Of a stretch of DNA of 64,000 nucleotides, positions 1 through 9,545 are shown in pieces. A program made the translations under genes and the position numbers. Positions within the stretch are counted from its first letter, which is position 1. Every line of letters starts with the position of its first letter. The stretch is from assembly GCF_001280505.1 (NCBI RefSeq), contig NZ_LBIO01000043.1, positions 1-64,000 on the forward strand. Direction: 5' to 3'. Under the pieces are notes generated by a model that was not told the origin of the DNA, searched no databases, and saw only the letters and a list, made by a program, of their open reading frames with translations. This DNA is from Mangrovimonas sp. TPBH4 (GTDB lineage: Bacteria; Bacteroidota; Bacteroidia; Flavobacteriales; Flavobacteriaceae).

Positions 1-343
1 CATTCTAACAAGACTTCAGGATTAAAATTTTCATTGTAAGTAATTATATATAAAAATAAATTTGTTTTTACAATTGAAATTTCGTACAGATGTTAAAGTT
101 TCTAATAAAAAGTCTTTTTATGTAACTCATTCGTAATTAAATAGATATTATTGCACTCCTGATTTGATAATAAGGATTATTAAGTCAGTTTTTTCATTGA
201 AAAATACAATCAAAGTAAGTTAATTCCTTATTATTATTGACTTATATCGGATATATTTTTCTTTACAACGGATTTTTAATAAAATTACAAAAAACAATTA
301 CACAACAATTAGTACGATAAGTACGCCCCAAAATTAATAGCAT
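1..343. other. left-edge intergenic region
   Basis: This AT-rich stretch lies upstream of the large secreted lyase-like gene. It probably holds that gene's promoter, but I cannot point to a clear TAnnTTTG element close to the start. On the minus strand a frame of about 30 codons stays open to the left edge, but it has no start codon and I do not call it a gene. No tRNA or repeat is visible. Confidence 0.4.
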
Positions 344-3300
344 ATGAAGTCCCCAAATTTTAACTGCCACTTTAGTGGTGTGCACAACTTTTGTGTAAAA
401 ACATTTCTATTTTTATTACTATTATTTATTAATTTCAATTCTTTTTCTCAACAATTAGCTTTCCCTTCAGCCAAAGGTTTTGGTAGACATGCCACAGGGG
501 GAAGAGGAGGAGTCGTCTTAAAAGTTACCAACTTAAATGATAGTGGACCTGGAAGTTTGAGACAAGCACTTCAATATTCGTCAGGACCAAGGACCATTGT
601 CTTTGAGGTTGGCGGGACTATTACTTTGACTAGTGCATTGAGTGTTACAAATGGAGATGTAACTGTAGCAGGACAGACAGCTCCAGGTGATGGGATTCTA
701 ATAAAAGGATCAATGGTTATAGTTGAAGATTCAAATGTTATCATAAGGTATTTACGTTTTCGACCTGGTCCATCCGCAGCAAATACAGCTGATGGTTTAA
801 ATATTACTGCTTGGAGCGGGACTGTTGAAAATATCATTATTGATCATTGTTCTATAAGTTGGTCTGATGACGAAAATTTCGATATTAGAGCAGTTGGTTC
901 AGGAAAGGTCCAAAATGTTACACTTCAAAATTCAATTGTATCCGAAAGCGGATACGGAGCTTTAGCGGGCCCAGGAACATACAATAAGACTTATTATAAT
1001 AATCTTTTTGCTCATAATAGTGAGAGAAATATTCGTTCCAACTATCCGGACCCAGGAACATTTAGTTTTGAAATGATTAACAATTTGATTTATGGTTGTA
1101 AATGGTCGACGTCACCAAGTTTAGGTACGAAGTTTACGGTACTAAACAATCATTATAGAAAATCTAGCCAAGTTACAGTGAATGGGTCTATGGTTGATGG
1201 TACAACAAGTGGTCAAGGTACAGCCTCTGAAACTTATGCATATATTAGTGGAAATATTACCGCAGGAGGTGCGAGTGAATATAACAGCGCTTTATCCCCT
1301 TATATTGAAACAACTCCTTATCTAAGTTCTGGAATTGAAGCTGTGAATGCTAATCAAGTTGCTAATAATATATTATCTCATGTAGGTTGTAGTTTGCCTA
1401 ATAGGGATGCAGTGGATAACAGGCTTATTAATCAATATAACGCAGGTAATGGTGCTTTAGCTTCTTCGGGTATCTATCCAACAATATCTGGAGGAACAGC
1501 ACTAACTGATTCTGATGATGATGGTATGCCAAACTCTTGGGAAATTGCAAATGGTTTAAACCCTAACGATGCATCAGACAGGAACATTGTTCAACCAGAC
1601 GGGTATACAAACTTAGAGTATTACTTAAACGGTATGACCTTGGGAAACGGTAATGAAACCGTTACCGCCAATGCAGGAGAAGATCAAGAAATTTGTGAAG
1701 GTGAGTCTGTAACATTAACAGCTACAGGTGGTACTACATACGAATGGAGCAACGGAGAAACTACGGCAAGTATTGAAGTATCTCCAGAGGAAACTACCAC
1801 TTATACAGTAACTGCTTATGGAAGCACTGTAAGTAACTCTGACACAGATGAAGTGACAGTTACAGTAAATGCACTTCCAACTGCAAATGCGGGAAATGAT
1901 GTAAGTATCTGTCAAGGAAATAATGTAACACTTACTGCTTCAGGAGGAGGAAGCTACCTTTGGAATACAGGAGCTACTACTCAAAGTATTACAGTAAGCC
2001 CTAACTCAACAACTACTTATTCGGTTGAAGTAACCTCTAATTCTTGTTCTGATTCAGATGAAGTTACTGTAACGGTTAATGAATTGTCACAAGTAAATGC
2101 AGGAAACAATGTAACTATTGGATATGGAGAAAGTGTAACACTTACCGCTTCAGGAGCTAATACCTACAGCTGGAATACAGGAGCTACTACTCAAAGTATT
2201 ACAGTGAGTCCTGCACAAACCACAACATATGAAGTCACAGGGTATAGTAATGGTTGTGAGACCACAGATACCGTCACAGTTTTTTTGGTAGATAACAGCG
2301 TAATCGCCGACGCTGGTCAAAATCAGGAAATTTGTCAAGGTGAAACTGTTACTTTAACAGCTACCGGAGGTAGTACTTATGAGTGGAGTAATGGAGCTAC
2401 TACAGCAAGTATCACCGTATCGCCGGATGAAACTACTACTTATACTGTGACTGCCTATAGCAGTGCCGGAAGTAATTCTGACACAGATCAGGTAACCGTA
2501 ACAGTAAATACACTTCCTTCTGCAAATGCAGGTAATGATGTGAGCATCTGTCAAGGTGAGTCAGTGACATTAACAGCTACAGGAGGAACGAATTACCTAT
2601 GGAACACAGGGGAAACAACTGCAAGTATCTCTGTAAATCCTAATACAACAACAATATATTCTGTTGAAGTCTCCTCTAATTCTTGTGCGGCTTCAGACGA
2701 AGTAACCGTAACCGTAAACGAATTGCCAACAGTGGATGCTGGAGCCAATGTAACAATCACCGAAGGGGAGAGCGTAACGCTTAGCGCAACCGGAGGAAAT
2801 ACCTATGAATGGAACACAGGAGCAACGGCCGCTACAATCACTGTAAGCCCAGCTGTAACCACAACCTATGAAGTGACTGGATTTGTAAACGGATGTGAGG
2901 CTACCGATACGGTGACCGTAACCGTTGAAGAGGATACGATTGTAATCGTTAATGCCAATGCAGGTGAGGACCAAACTATCTGTCAGGGAAGCACAGTGAC
3001 ATTGACTGCAACCGGAGGTGACACTTACCTATGGAACACTGGTGAGACTACTGCTAGCATCACCGTAAGCCCAGAGGCAACGACTACCTATTCGGTAACC
3101 GCTTATATCGGAGAGAGCGAAGGAACGGACGAAGTTACTGTAACCGTAAATGAATTGCCTGTAATCGATGCAGGAGCCAATGTAACAATCACCGAAGGGG
3201 AGAGCGTAACACTTACCGCTACAGGAGGAAATACCTATGAATGGAACACAGGAGCTACAGCCGCTTCAATCACTGTAAGCCCAGCTGTAACTACGACCTA

Positions 3301-6300
3301 TGAAGTGACTGGATTTGTAAACGGATGTGAGGCTACCGATACGATTACCGTAACCGTTGAAGAGGATACGACTGTAATAGTAAATGCCAATGCGGGTGAG
3401 GACCAAACAATCTGTGAGGGAAGTACAGTAACATTGACTGCAACCGGAGGTGACACTTACCTATGGAACACAGGTGAAACTACGGCTAGCATCACTGTAA
3501 GCCCAGAGGCAACGACTAACTATTCGGTAACTGCTTATATAGGAGAAAATGAAGGAACGGACGAAGTAACCGTAACCGTAAACGAATTGCCAACAGTGGA
3601 TGCAGGTTCTAATGTAACAATCACCGAAGGGGAGAGCGTAACACTTACCGCAACGGGAGGAAATACTTATGTATGGAATACGGGAGCTACAGCCGCTACA
3701 ATCACTGTAAGCCCAGCTGTAACCACAACCTATGAAGTGACTGGATTTGTAAACGGATGTGAGGCTACCGATACAGTGACCGTAACCGTTGAAGAGGATA
3801 CGACTGTAATCGTCAATGCCAATGCAGGTGAGGACCAAACCATCTGTGAGGGAAGTAACGTGACGTTGACTGCAACCGGAGGTGACACTTACCTATGGAG
3901 CACAGGTGAGACTACGGCTAGCATCACTGTAAGCCCAGAGGCAACGACTACCTATTCGGTAACTGCTTATATCGGAGAAAATGAAGGAACGGATGAAGTA
4001 ACAGTAACCGTAAACGAATTGCCTGTAGTGGATGCTGGAGCCAATGTAACAATCACCGAAGGGGAGAGCGTAACGCTTACTGCAACCGGAGGAAATACCT
4101 ATGAATGGAATACAGGAGCAACGGCCGCTACAATCACTGTAAGCCCAGCTGTAACCACGACCTATGAAGTGACTGGATTTGTAAACGGATGTGAGGCTAC
4201 CGATACGGTGACCGTAACCGTTGAAGAGGATACCACTGTAATAGTAAATGCCAATGCAGGCGAGGACCAAACCATCTGTGAGGGAAGTAACGTGACGTTG
4301 ACTGCAACCGGAGGTGATACTTATTTATGGAACACAGGTGAGACTACGGCTAGCATCACTGTAAGCCCAGAGGCAACGACTACCTATTCGGTAACTGCTT
4401 ATATCGGAGAAAATGAAGGAACGGACGAAGTAACCGTAACCGTAAATGAATTACCTGTAGTAAATGCAGGAGCCAACGTAACAATCACCGAAGGGGAGAG
4501 CGTAACGCTTACCGCAACCGGAGGAAACACTTATGAATGGAACACAGGAGCAACGGCCGCTACAATCACTGTAAGCCCAGCTGTAACCACCACTTATGAA
4601 GTGACTGGATTCGTAAATGGATGTGAGGCTACCGATTCGGTGACCGTAACCGTTGAAGAGGATACCACTGTAATAGTAAATGCCAATGCAGGTGAGGACC
4701 AAACCATCTGTGAGGGAAGTAACGTGACGTTGACTGCAACCGGAGGTGACACTTACCTATGGAGCACAGGTGAGACTACGGCTAGCATCACTGTAAGCCC
4801 AGAGGCAACGACTACCTATTCGGTAACTGCTTATATCGGAGAAAATGAAGGAACGGATGAAGTAACAGTAACCGTAAACGAATTGCCTGTAGTGGATGCT
4901 GGAGCCAATGTAACAATCACCGAAGGGGAGAGCGTAACACTTACCGCAACCGGAGGTAATACCTATGAGTGGAACACAGGAGCAACGGCCGCTACAATCA
5001 CCGTAAGTCCAGCTGTAACCACGACCTATGAAGTGACTGGATTTGTAAACGGATGTGAGGCTACCGATACGGTGACCGTAACCGTTGAAGAGGATACGAC
5101 TGTAATCGTTAATGCCAATGCAGGTGAGGACCAAACCATCTGTCAGGGAAGCAACGTGACGTTGACTGCAACCGGAGGAGACACTTACCTATGGAACACA
5201 GGTGAAACTACCGCTAGCATCACTGTAAGCCCAGAAGCAACCACTACCTATTCGGTAATTGCTTATATCGGAGAGAGCGAAGGAACGGACAACGTTACCG
5301 TAACGGTAAATGAATTGCCTGTAGTGGATGCAGGAGCCAATGTAACGATCACCGAAGGTGAGAGCGTAACACTTACCGCAACCGGAGGTAATACCTATGA
5401 GTGGAACACAGGAGCAACGGCCGCTACAATCACCGTAAGTCCAGCTGTAACCACGACCTATGAAGTGACTGGATTTGTAAACGGATGTGAGGCTACCGAT
5501 ACGGTGACCGTAACCGTTGAAGAGGATACGACTGTAATCGTTAATGCCAATGCAGGTGAGGACCAAACCATCTGTCAGGGAAGCAACGTGACACTGACTG
5601 CAACCGGAGGTGACACTTACCTATGGAATACAGGTGAGACTACCGCGAGTATCACTGTAAGCCCAGACGCAACTACAACTTATTCGGTAATTGCTTATAT
5701 CGGAGAGAACGAAGGAACGGACGACGTTACCGTAACAGTAAACCCTCTTCCTAATGTGAACATCACTAATGGAGAAGTAGTAACAATTCTGTTGGGAGAT
5801 TATGTAACCTTATCAGCTATAGGCGCAAATAATTATGTTTGGAGCAATGGTGCTACAGAACCAAATATTGCAGTAAGCCCGACTGTAACTACCGTTTATG
5901 AAGTAACTGGCTTTATCAATGGATGTGAGGCTACTCAACAGGTTACTGTAAAGGTTATTGAGCCTGTTTCTGCTGAAATAGTAGCAGAAAGTCTGGAAGT
6001 ATGTTTGGGTGAGAGTGTTGTATTAACAGCTTCTGGAGGTGATGAATTTCTTTGGAGCAATGGTGAAACAACTCAAAGTATCACCGTAACTCCAGAAGAG
6101 GCTACCGAATACACGGTAACTGTTTACAATGAGTTGGATGAAGACCAGGCTTCTGTATCCATTAATGTAGTAGATTGTGATGCAATTGTTGGCCCAGAGA
6201 TTACAGAAGGCGAGTTTAGTTTTTATTTCAATAAAAGAGCTGATATATTAACCTTAAATTTTTCGGGATACCAAAGTGTTCAAAGTATTGCGATTTATGA

Positions 6301-6463
6301 CATGCAAGGAAACCTTGTTTATCAAATTGATTTAAACCAACTTTTGGAAGGTGAAGAATTTACTTTGGATATTGATACTTCAAGTTTCAAAAACGGAGCA
6401 TTTATTATCAAAGTTCTTTGTAATGGCACTGAGGTTATCACTAAGAAAACTGTATTCAACTAA
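344..6463 (+). CDS. secreted pectate-lyase-like protein with repeated Ig-like modules and T9SS sorting domain
   Basis: This is a 2039-residue exported protein. A signal peptide (hydrophobic core about residues 19-34) is followed by a right-handed beta-helix domain (about 40-430) of the pectate lyase type. The GGRGG motif and the stretch NLNDSGPGSLRQAL near residues 52-76 are typical of Bacteroidota pectate lyases (PL1-like). A segment rich in Asp (DSDDDGMPNSWE, about 391-402) resembles calcium-binding linkers. Residues about 443-1930 are Ig-like modules of roughly 70 residues with the pattern CxGxSVTLTATGG...W..G.TT.SITVSP...T.Y.V. The last 80 or so residues form a type A T9SS sorting domain, so secretion by the PorX-controlled T9SS is expected. 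Likely role: degradation of pectin-like polysaccharide at or outside the cell surface. The exact substrate is not readable, and I did not confirm catalytic residues. Confidence 0.85.
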   Translation: MKSPNFNCHFSGVHNFCVKTFLFLLLLFINFNSFSQQLAFPSAKGFGRHATGGRGGVVLKVTNLNDSGPGSLRQALQYSSGPRTIVFEVGGTITLTSALSVTNGDVTVAGQTAPGDGILIKGSMVIVEDSNVIIRYLRFRPGPSAANTADGLNITAWSGTVENIIIDHCSISWSDDENFDIRAVGSGKVQNVTLQNSIVSESGYGALAGPGTYNKTYYNNLFAHNSERNIRSNYPDPGTFSFEMINNLIYGCKWSTSPSLGTKFTVLNNHYRKSSQVTVNGSMVDGTTSGQGTASETYAYISGNITAGGASEYNSALSPYIETTPYLSSGIEAVNANQVANNILSHVGCSLPNRDAVDNRLINQYNAGNGALASSGIYPTISGGTALTDSDDDGMPNSWEIANGLNPNDASDRNIVQPDGYTNLEYYLNGMTLGNGNETVTANAGEDQEICEGESVTLTATGGTTYEWSNGETTASIEVSPEETTTYTVTAYGSTVSNSDTDEVTVTVNALPTANAGNDVSICQGNNVTLTASGGGSYLWNTGATTQSITVSPNSTTTYSVEVTSNSCSDSDEVTVTVNELSQVNAGNNVTIGYGESVTLTASGANTYSWNTGATTQSITVSPAQTTTYEVTGYSNGCETTDTVTVFLVDNSVIADAGQNQEICQGETVTLTATGGSTYEWSNGATTASITVSPDETTTYTVTAYSSAGSNSDTDQVTVTVNTLPSANAGNDVSICQGESVTLTATGGTNYLWNTGETTASISVNPNTTTIYSVEVSSNSCAASDEVTVTVNELPTVDAGANVTITEGESVTLSATGGNTYEWNTGATAATITVSPAVTTTYEVTGFVNGCEATDTVTVTVEEDTIVIVNANAGEDQTICQGSTVTLTATGGDTYLWNTGETTASITVSPEATTTYSVTAYIGESEGTDEVTVTVNELPVIDAGANVTITEGESVTLTATGGNTYEWNTGATAASITVSPAVTTTYEVTGFVNGCEATDTITVTVEEDTTVIVNANAGEDQTICEGSTVTLTATGGDTYLWNTGETTASITVSPEATTNYSVTAYIGENEGTDEVTVTVNELPTVDAGSNVTITEGESVTLTATGGNTYVWNTGATAATITVSPAVTTTYEVTGFVNGCEATDTVTVTVEEDTTVIVNANAGEDQTICEGSNVTLTATGGDTYLWSTGETTASITVSPEATTTYSVTAYIGENEGTDEVTVTVNELPVVDAGANVTITEGESVTLTATGGNTYEWNTGATAATITVSPAVTTTYEVTGFVNGCEATDTVTVTVEEDTTVIVNANAGEDQTICEGSNVTLTATGGDTYLWNTGETTASITVSPEATTTYSVTAYIGENEGTDEVTVTVNELPVVNAGANVTITEGESVTLTATGGNTYEWNTGATAATITVSPAVTTTYEVTGFVNGCEATDSVTVTVEEDTTVIVNANAGEDQTICEGSNVTLTATGGDTYLWSTGETTASITVSPEATTTYSVTAYIGENEGTDEVTVTVNELPVVDAGANVTITEGESVTLTATGGNTYEWNTGATAATITVSPAVTTTYEVTGFVNGCEATDTVTVTVEEDTTVIVNANAGEDQTICQGSNVTLTATGGDTYLWNTGETTASITVSPEATTTYSVIAYIGESEGTDNVTVTVNELPVVDAGANVTITEGESVTLTATGGNTYEWNTGATAATITVSPAVTTTYEVTGFVNGCEATDTVTVTVEEDTTVIVNANAGEDQTICQGSNVTLTATGGDTYLWNTGETTASITVSPDATTTYSVIAYIGENEGTDDVTVTVNPLPNVNITNGEVVTILLGDYVTLSAIGANNYVWSNGATEPNIAVSPTVTTVYEVTGFINGCEATQQVTVKVIEPVSAEIVAESLEVCLGESVVLTASGGDEFLWSNGETTQSITVTPEEATEYTVTVYNELDEDQASVSINVVDCDAIVGPEITEGEFSFYFNKRADILTLNFSGYQSVQSIAIYDMQGNLVYQIDLNQLLEGEEFTLDIDTSSFKNGAFIIKVLCNGTEVITKKTVFN
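2720..5743 (+). repeat. seven-copy 432-bp in-frame tandem repeat
   Basis: Copies begin at 2720, 3152, 3584, 4016, 4448, 4880 and 5312, each marked by GAATTGCC or a close variant (for example GAATTACC at 4448). Each 144-codon unit encodes two alternating Ig-like modules: one beginning (V)DAGANVTITEGESV with a GCEATD motif, and one beginning NANAGEDQTIC. The copies are nearly identical in DNA, unlike the diverged modules before and after them. This points to recent amplification or homogenisation inside the lyase-like gene. Confidence 0.9.
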
Positions 6464-6490
6464 GGTTTCAATTTAGAAATAGCATCAAAC

Positions 6491-6519
6491 AAAAAGCGCG
6501 ACAATTAGTCGCGCTTTTT
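6491..6519. terminator. bidirectional intrinsic terminator
   Basis: A perfect 12-bp stem, AAAAAGCGCGAC with GTCGCGCTTTTT around a 5-base loop, lies between two convergent genes. The A and T tracts allow it to work in both directions, ending the large lyase-like gene and the minus-strand membrane protein gene. Confidence 0.9.
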
Positions 6520-6554
6520 TCATTTTCTATAAAGTCATTAATTTATGAAGGCCA

Positions 6555-6926
6555 TTACTTTAAATGTACCAACAATATTTTAGCGATGGAATCACAATTT
6601 TCAACATCGATAATAACTTCTTTGTTTTCTAAGGAATTCTCTATAACATAGGTTTTGCAATCTTTAGGCTTGGTATTGCTTTTGGAAAAATTGACATTTC
6701 CAGACCAGATGAGTTCTGAAATAGCGATAGTATCCAATTCATGCAATTGCATGGTTGCCAATGCTTCTTTTGAATACACTTTCTTTTTCAACGAAATGTT
6801 TTTTATTGTTCTGGCATTAGGCCCATAGCTACAAGATGTGTTTTTTCCTTTTAAGAAAAATGCTAAAAATATTAATCCAATGGAAAAACCACCTAAGTAG
6901 TATCCAATACGTTGTATTAATTTCAT
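6555..6926 (-). CDS. small membrane-anchored protein, DUF4258-like
   Basis: This 123-residue protein has one N-terminal transmembrane segment (about residues 10-25) followed by a soluble domain of about 90 residues. It lies 7 bp downstream of the alanine-dehydrogenase-family gene and is probably co-transcribed with it. The sequence resembles short proteins annotated DUF4258 in Flavobacteriaceae, but that match is from memory. No catalytic motif is visible and the function is unknown. Confidence 0.7.
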   Translation of the reverse strand: MKLIQRIGYYLGGFSIGLIFLAFFLKGKNTSCSYGPNARTIKNISLKKKVYSKEALATMQLHELDTIAISELIWSGNVNFSKSNTKPKDCKTYVIENSLENKEVIIDVENCDSIAKILLVHLK

Positions 6927-6933
6927 ATAATAT

Positions 6934-8133
6934 TTAAAAAATTAGAAGATTTACGTCACTGTAATTCAAACCGAACCAATCCGCAACAGATTTGTTGGTA
7001 AGAATTCCGTGGTAAAAATACAACCCATTTTTTAAACCGCGATCATATCTAATCGCATCTTCGATTCCTCCGTCTTCACCAATTTGCATTAGATAGGGGG
7101 TGAAGATATTACTAATCGTTACCGAGGCTGATCTAGAATATCGAGCAGGGATATTGGGAACACAATAATGGGTAACTCCATTGTATTCAAAAGTTGGTTT
7201 GTCATGATTGGTAACTTCACTTGTTTCAAAACATCCCCCCATATCAATACTTACATCTATAATCACCGATCCATTCTTCATACAGCTCACCATGTCTTCT
7301 GTGACAATTACAGGGGCTCTGTTGGAACCTCTAACTGCACCAATGGCCACATCGCAACGTTTTAAGGCTTTGATAAGATTCTTTGGCTGTATTGTAGATG
7401 TATAGATAGTTTGGCCAAGATTGAATTGTAATCTTCTTAATTTGGTAATCGAGTTATCAAACATTTTAACGTTAGCACCTAATCCAATCGCAGATCTTGC
7501 AGCAAACTCACCAACTGTTCCTGCTCCAATAATAACAACCTCGGTAGGAGGAACGCCTGTAATGTTTCCAAACATTAGGCCATTACCTCCATTGATATTT
7601 GATAATAATTCTGAAGCAATTAAAACTGAAGCTGTTCCTGCAATTTCACTTAGCGACCTTACGGCAGGGTATGCGCCATCTTCATCCTTTATAAATTCAA
7701 AAGCTAAAGCAGTTATACGTTTAGCTGCTAGGGCTTCAAAATATTTCTTCTGCTGTGTTTTTAGCTGTAATGCAGATATAAGAAGGGTATGCGGATTGAT
7801 AAGTTTAATTTCATCTAAAGAAGGTGGTTCTACCTTTAAGATAATAGGATTGGCAAAAACCTTAGCCGTGTCCTTGGTTACTTCGGCACCAGCATCGCTA
7901 TAGGTTTTGTCTCTGAAATTAGCACCTTCACCCGCACCAGATTCCACCATAACTTTATGGCCATTTGATACTAAAGCAGAAACTGCATCAGGCGTCAAGC
8001 ATACTCTTTTTTCTTGAAAATGTGTTTCTTTTGGAATGCCAATAAAAAGTTCACCTTTTTTTTTGTAGACCTCTAAAGTCTCTTCCTGAGGCAAAAGCTG
8101 TGCTTTTGTAAAAGGAGATAAGGGTTTGCTCAT
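6934..8133 (-). CDS. ald: alanine dehydrogenase family protein
   Basis: This 399-residue protein belongs to the alanine dehydrogenase / transhydrogenase alpha (AlaDH/PNT) family, whose members oxidise L-alanine to pyruvate with NAD. The N-terminal domain begins GIPKETHFQEKRVCLTPD (about residue 33), after an extension of about 30 residues compared with classical Ald. A Rossmann motif GAGTVGEF lies near residues 203-210. The C-terminal part has the Ald-like SIDMGGCFETS and HYCVPNIPARYSRS segments. Odd point: in the segment ISALQLK (about residues 115-121), where classical Ald has YLHLA with the catalytic His, this protein has Gln. PNT alpha subunits also have Gln there. The C-terminal half is Ald-like, so I keep the family name, but activity as alanine dehydrogenase is not certain. 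Confidence 0.8.
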   Translation of the reverse strand: MSKPLSPFTKAQLLPQEETLEVYKKKGELFIGIPKETHFQEKRVCLTPDAVSALVSNGHKVMVESGAGEGANFRDKTYSDAGAEVTKDTAKVFANPIILKVEPPSLDEIKLINPHTLLISALQLKTQQKKYFEALAAKRITALAFEFIKDEDGAYPAVRSLSEIAGTASVLIASELLSNINGGNGLMFGNITGVPPTEVVIIGAGTVGEFAARSAIGLGANVKMFDNSITKLRRLQFNLGQTIYTSTIQPKNLIKALKRCDVAIGAVRGSNRAPVIVTEDMVSCMKNGSVIIDVSIDMGGCFETSEVTNHDKPTFEYNGVTHYCVPNIPARYSRSASVTISNIFTPYLMQIGEDGGIEDAIRYDRGLKNGLYFYHGILTNKSVADWFGLNYSDVNLLIF

Positions 8134-8194
8134 TTAAGTTGAATTAAAAACTCAAATTACAAATAAAATTTTGATATAAAAGCTGATTTTAAGA

Positions 8195-8749
8195 CTAAAA
8201 ATAGTCCTTAAGCCTTCCCATGAAATTTTTGGGAGGACCAATTTTAAATTCATCCTCCAATTCCTGCATGGTTTTGTCTACATCATTTATTTTACTAAAC
8301 ATTCTGGCTCTTATCAAATAGATTGAAGGAATGACTATGGCCATTACAGGGAGCATAGAAACTAATTGGAATTCATCAATATATTCTGTGTCACCTTTTA
8401 TGGTAGTCATAATCTGGATAAGATACATAAGAATAGGTACTAGTAAAGTATGGTACCACCAATGACGACAAGTAAAAAACCATAAAAGAAGTAATAATAA
8501 AGGGACAACTTTACCTGTCAGAACCCACATGGCATAATTGGCGTCTTTCCAAAAGGTACTATCGTAAGTAAATAAAAAAGTGTCCCATACTTTTTGAGCA
8601 GGAACACTTTCATATAAAGAATAAAATAAGGGGGTTGCAGCAATTATAGTAGCAATGATACTACCAGATACAACTCTCTTAGTTATTTTTTTAGGTACCA
8701 GGAATGATTGGTCTTGGTTTCTTTTGAATTTCAGTTTTGACTTGGTCAT
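8195..8749 (-). CDS. conserved membrane protein of unknown function
   Basis: This 184-residue protein has hydrophobic segments at about residues 28-45, 78-95, 98-116 and 128-148, and a charged C-terminal tail containing DVDKTMQELEDEF. It lies 61 bp upstream of the alanine-dehydrogenase-family gene on the same strand. Its first 19-20 codons overlap, in another frame, the end of a small secreted-peptide gene. No other Met codon occurs before the third hydrophobic segment, so the overlap seems genuine if both genes are real. Function unknown. Confidence 0.7.
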   Translation of the reverse strand: MTKSKLKFKRNQDQSFLVPKKITKRVVSGSIIATIIAATPLFYSLYESVPAQKVWDTFLFTYDSTFWKDANYAMWVLTGKVVPLLLLLLWFFTCRHWWYHTLLVPILMYLIQIMTTIKGDTEYIDEFQLVSMLPVMAIVIPSIYLIRARMFSKINDVDKTMQELEDEFKIGPPKNFMGRLKDYF

Positions 8750-8834
8750 TTAGGTCGATTAAATTTGTAGCCTGAGCTGCAAACAACATTCCACCAAAAA
8801 TAGCAATTGCTAATACATACTTTTTAGTTTTCAT
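8691..8834 (-). CDS. small secreted peptide overlapping the next gene
   Basis: This 47-codon frame starts MKTKKYVLAIAIFGG and continues through a signal-peptide-like hydrophobic segment ending FAAQA. The predicted mature part is about 25 residues and ends PRPIIPGT. It overlaps the downstream membrane protein gene by 59 bp in a different frame, which suggests translational coupling. A -7-like element TAAATTTG lies 33-40 bases upstream on the same strand (8867-8874). The signal peptide and promoter position support a real gene; its small size is the main doubt. Confidence 0.55.
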   Translation of the reverse strand: MKTKKYVLAIAIFGGMLFAAQATNLIDLNDQVKTEIQKKPRPIIPGT

Positions 8835-8866
8835 AATTTCAAGGGATTTAATTAATTAATATGATT

Positions 8867-8874
8867 CAAATTTA
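8867..8874 (-). promoter_or_regulatory. candidate -7 promoter element
   Basis: On the minus strand the sequence reads TAAATTTG, matching the Bacteroidota -7 consensus TAnnTTTG, 33 bases upstream of the small secreted-peptide start. I see no convincing -33 TTTG at the expected distance. Confidence 0.4.
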
Positions 8875-8969
8875 TAGGTAACAGCTTACAAAAACTGTTA
8901 AAGAAATGTTAAAATCATATTGCCAAATCCCGAGTATGTTACGGTTTTTCCGTAGTCTTTAGCAATCGT

Positions 8970-8993
8970 CAGGTGGGCAAACACCTGTTTTTT
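8970..8993 (+). other. hairpin with T-run after tsaE, orientation opposite to the genes
   Basis: CAGGTG and CACCTG pair around GGCAAA, followed by six T on the plus strand. This is a short terminator-like shape, but both flanking genes run on the minus strand. It could end antisense transcription or simply be the 3' hairpin of the tsaE message. Confidence 0.35.
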
Positions 8994-9456
8994 ATAAAAA
9001 ATTTTGAGGCTTCATGTTGTTTTGTCCAGTTAGTTTTATGTTTTGGGTTAATTTTAGGGTTCTTTGGCCATTTTCGTCAGTTACAATTTCCATAGAAACG
9101 GCATCTTCTGGCAATAATGAAGGTATTTTTTCTGGCCATTCCATCAAAATCCACGCATCACTATACAGATATTCTTCCACACCAAAATTCAGAGCCTCTT
9201 CTTCATCTTCTATTCTATAAAAATCAAAATGATAAACAGAACCTTTTTCAAGGTTATATTCATTCACAATCGAAAATGTAGGGCTACTTACAGTATCGTT
9301 GCTACCAAGAGCTTTCACCAAGGCTTTTATTAAAGTTGTTTTTCCAACACCCATTTTTCCGTAAAACAGAAGGGTTTTTGAGTTTACTTCATTTAAAACC
9401 TTTTTTACAACAGTTTCAATATCATGTATTTCGTAACTGATTTTCAATTTATTCAA
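8992..9456 (-). CDS. tsaE: tRNA threonylcarbamoyladenosine biosynthesis ATPase TsaE
   Basis: TsaE is the ATPase partner of TsaB/TsaD in making t6A37 on tRNAs that read ANN codons. This 154-residue protein has the Walker A motif GKMGVGKT at residues 33-40, the SPTF motif near residue 58, the HFDFYRI segment and an EWPEK segment, all diagnostic of TsaE. Length is normal for the family. It lies 89 bp downstream of porX on the same strand, an arrangement I recall from other Flavobacteriaceae. Confidence 0.95.
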   Translation of the reverse strand: MNKLKISYEIHDIETVVKKVLNEVNSKTLLFYGKMGVGKTTLIKALVKALGSNDTVSSPTFSIVNEYNLEKGSVYHFDFYRIEDEEEALNFGVEEYLYSDAWILMEWPEKIPSLLPEDAVSMEIVTDENGQRTLKLTQNIKLTGQNNMKPQNFL

Positions 9457-9545
9457 TGGATTATTTATGAATACAATTATATGAATAAATATATGAATTT
9501 CCTAAAAAAACAAGTATTTCATCGAATATTTTTGTATTACATAGA

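Noticed and set aside
1..95. Partial gene at the left edge, minus strand
   Set aside because: A frame of about 30 codons is open to the edge but has a stop just upstream and no start codon.
3461..5566. Repeated minus-strand frames of 125 codons inside the lyase-like gene
   Set aside because: They arise from the 432-bp tandem repeats of the plus-strand gene; the recurring spacing and residue pattern are a by-product of the coding frame.
2720..5743. CRISPR or transposon-like array
   Set aside because: The repeats are 432 bp, contiguous, in frame and without spacers. They are protein-coding modules.
8900..8993. Riboswitch before the small secreted-peptide gene
   Set aside because: The hairpins near 8945 and 8970 looked structured, but no known aptamer signature fits, and the candidate promoter lies downstream of them.
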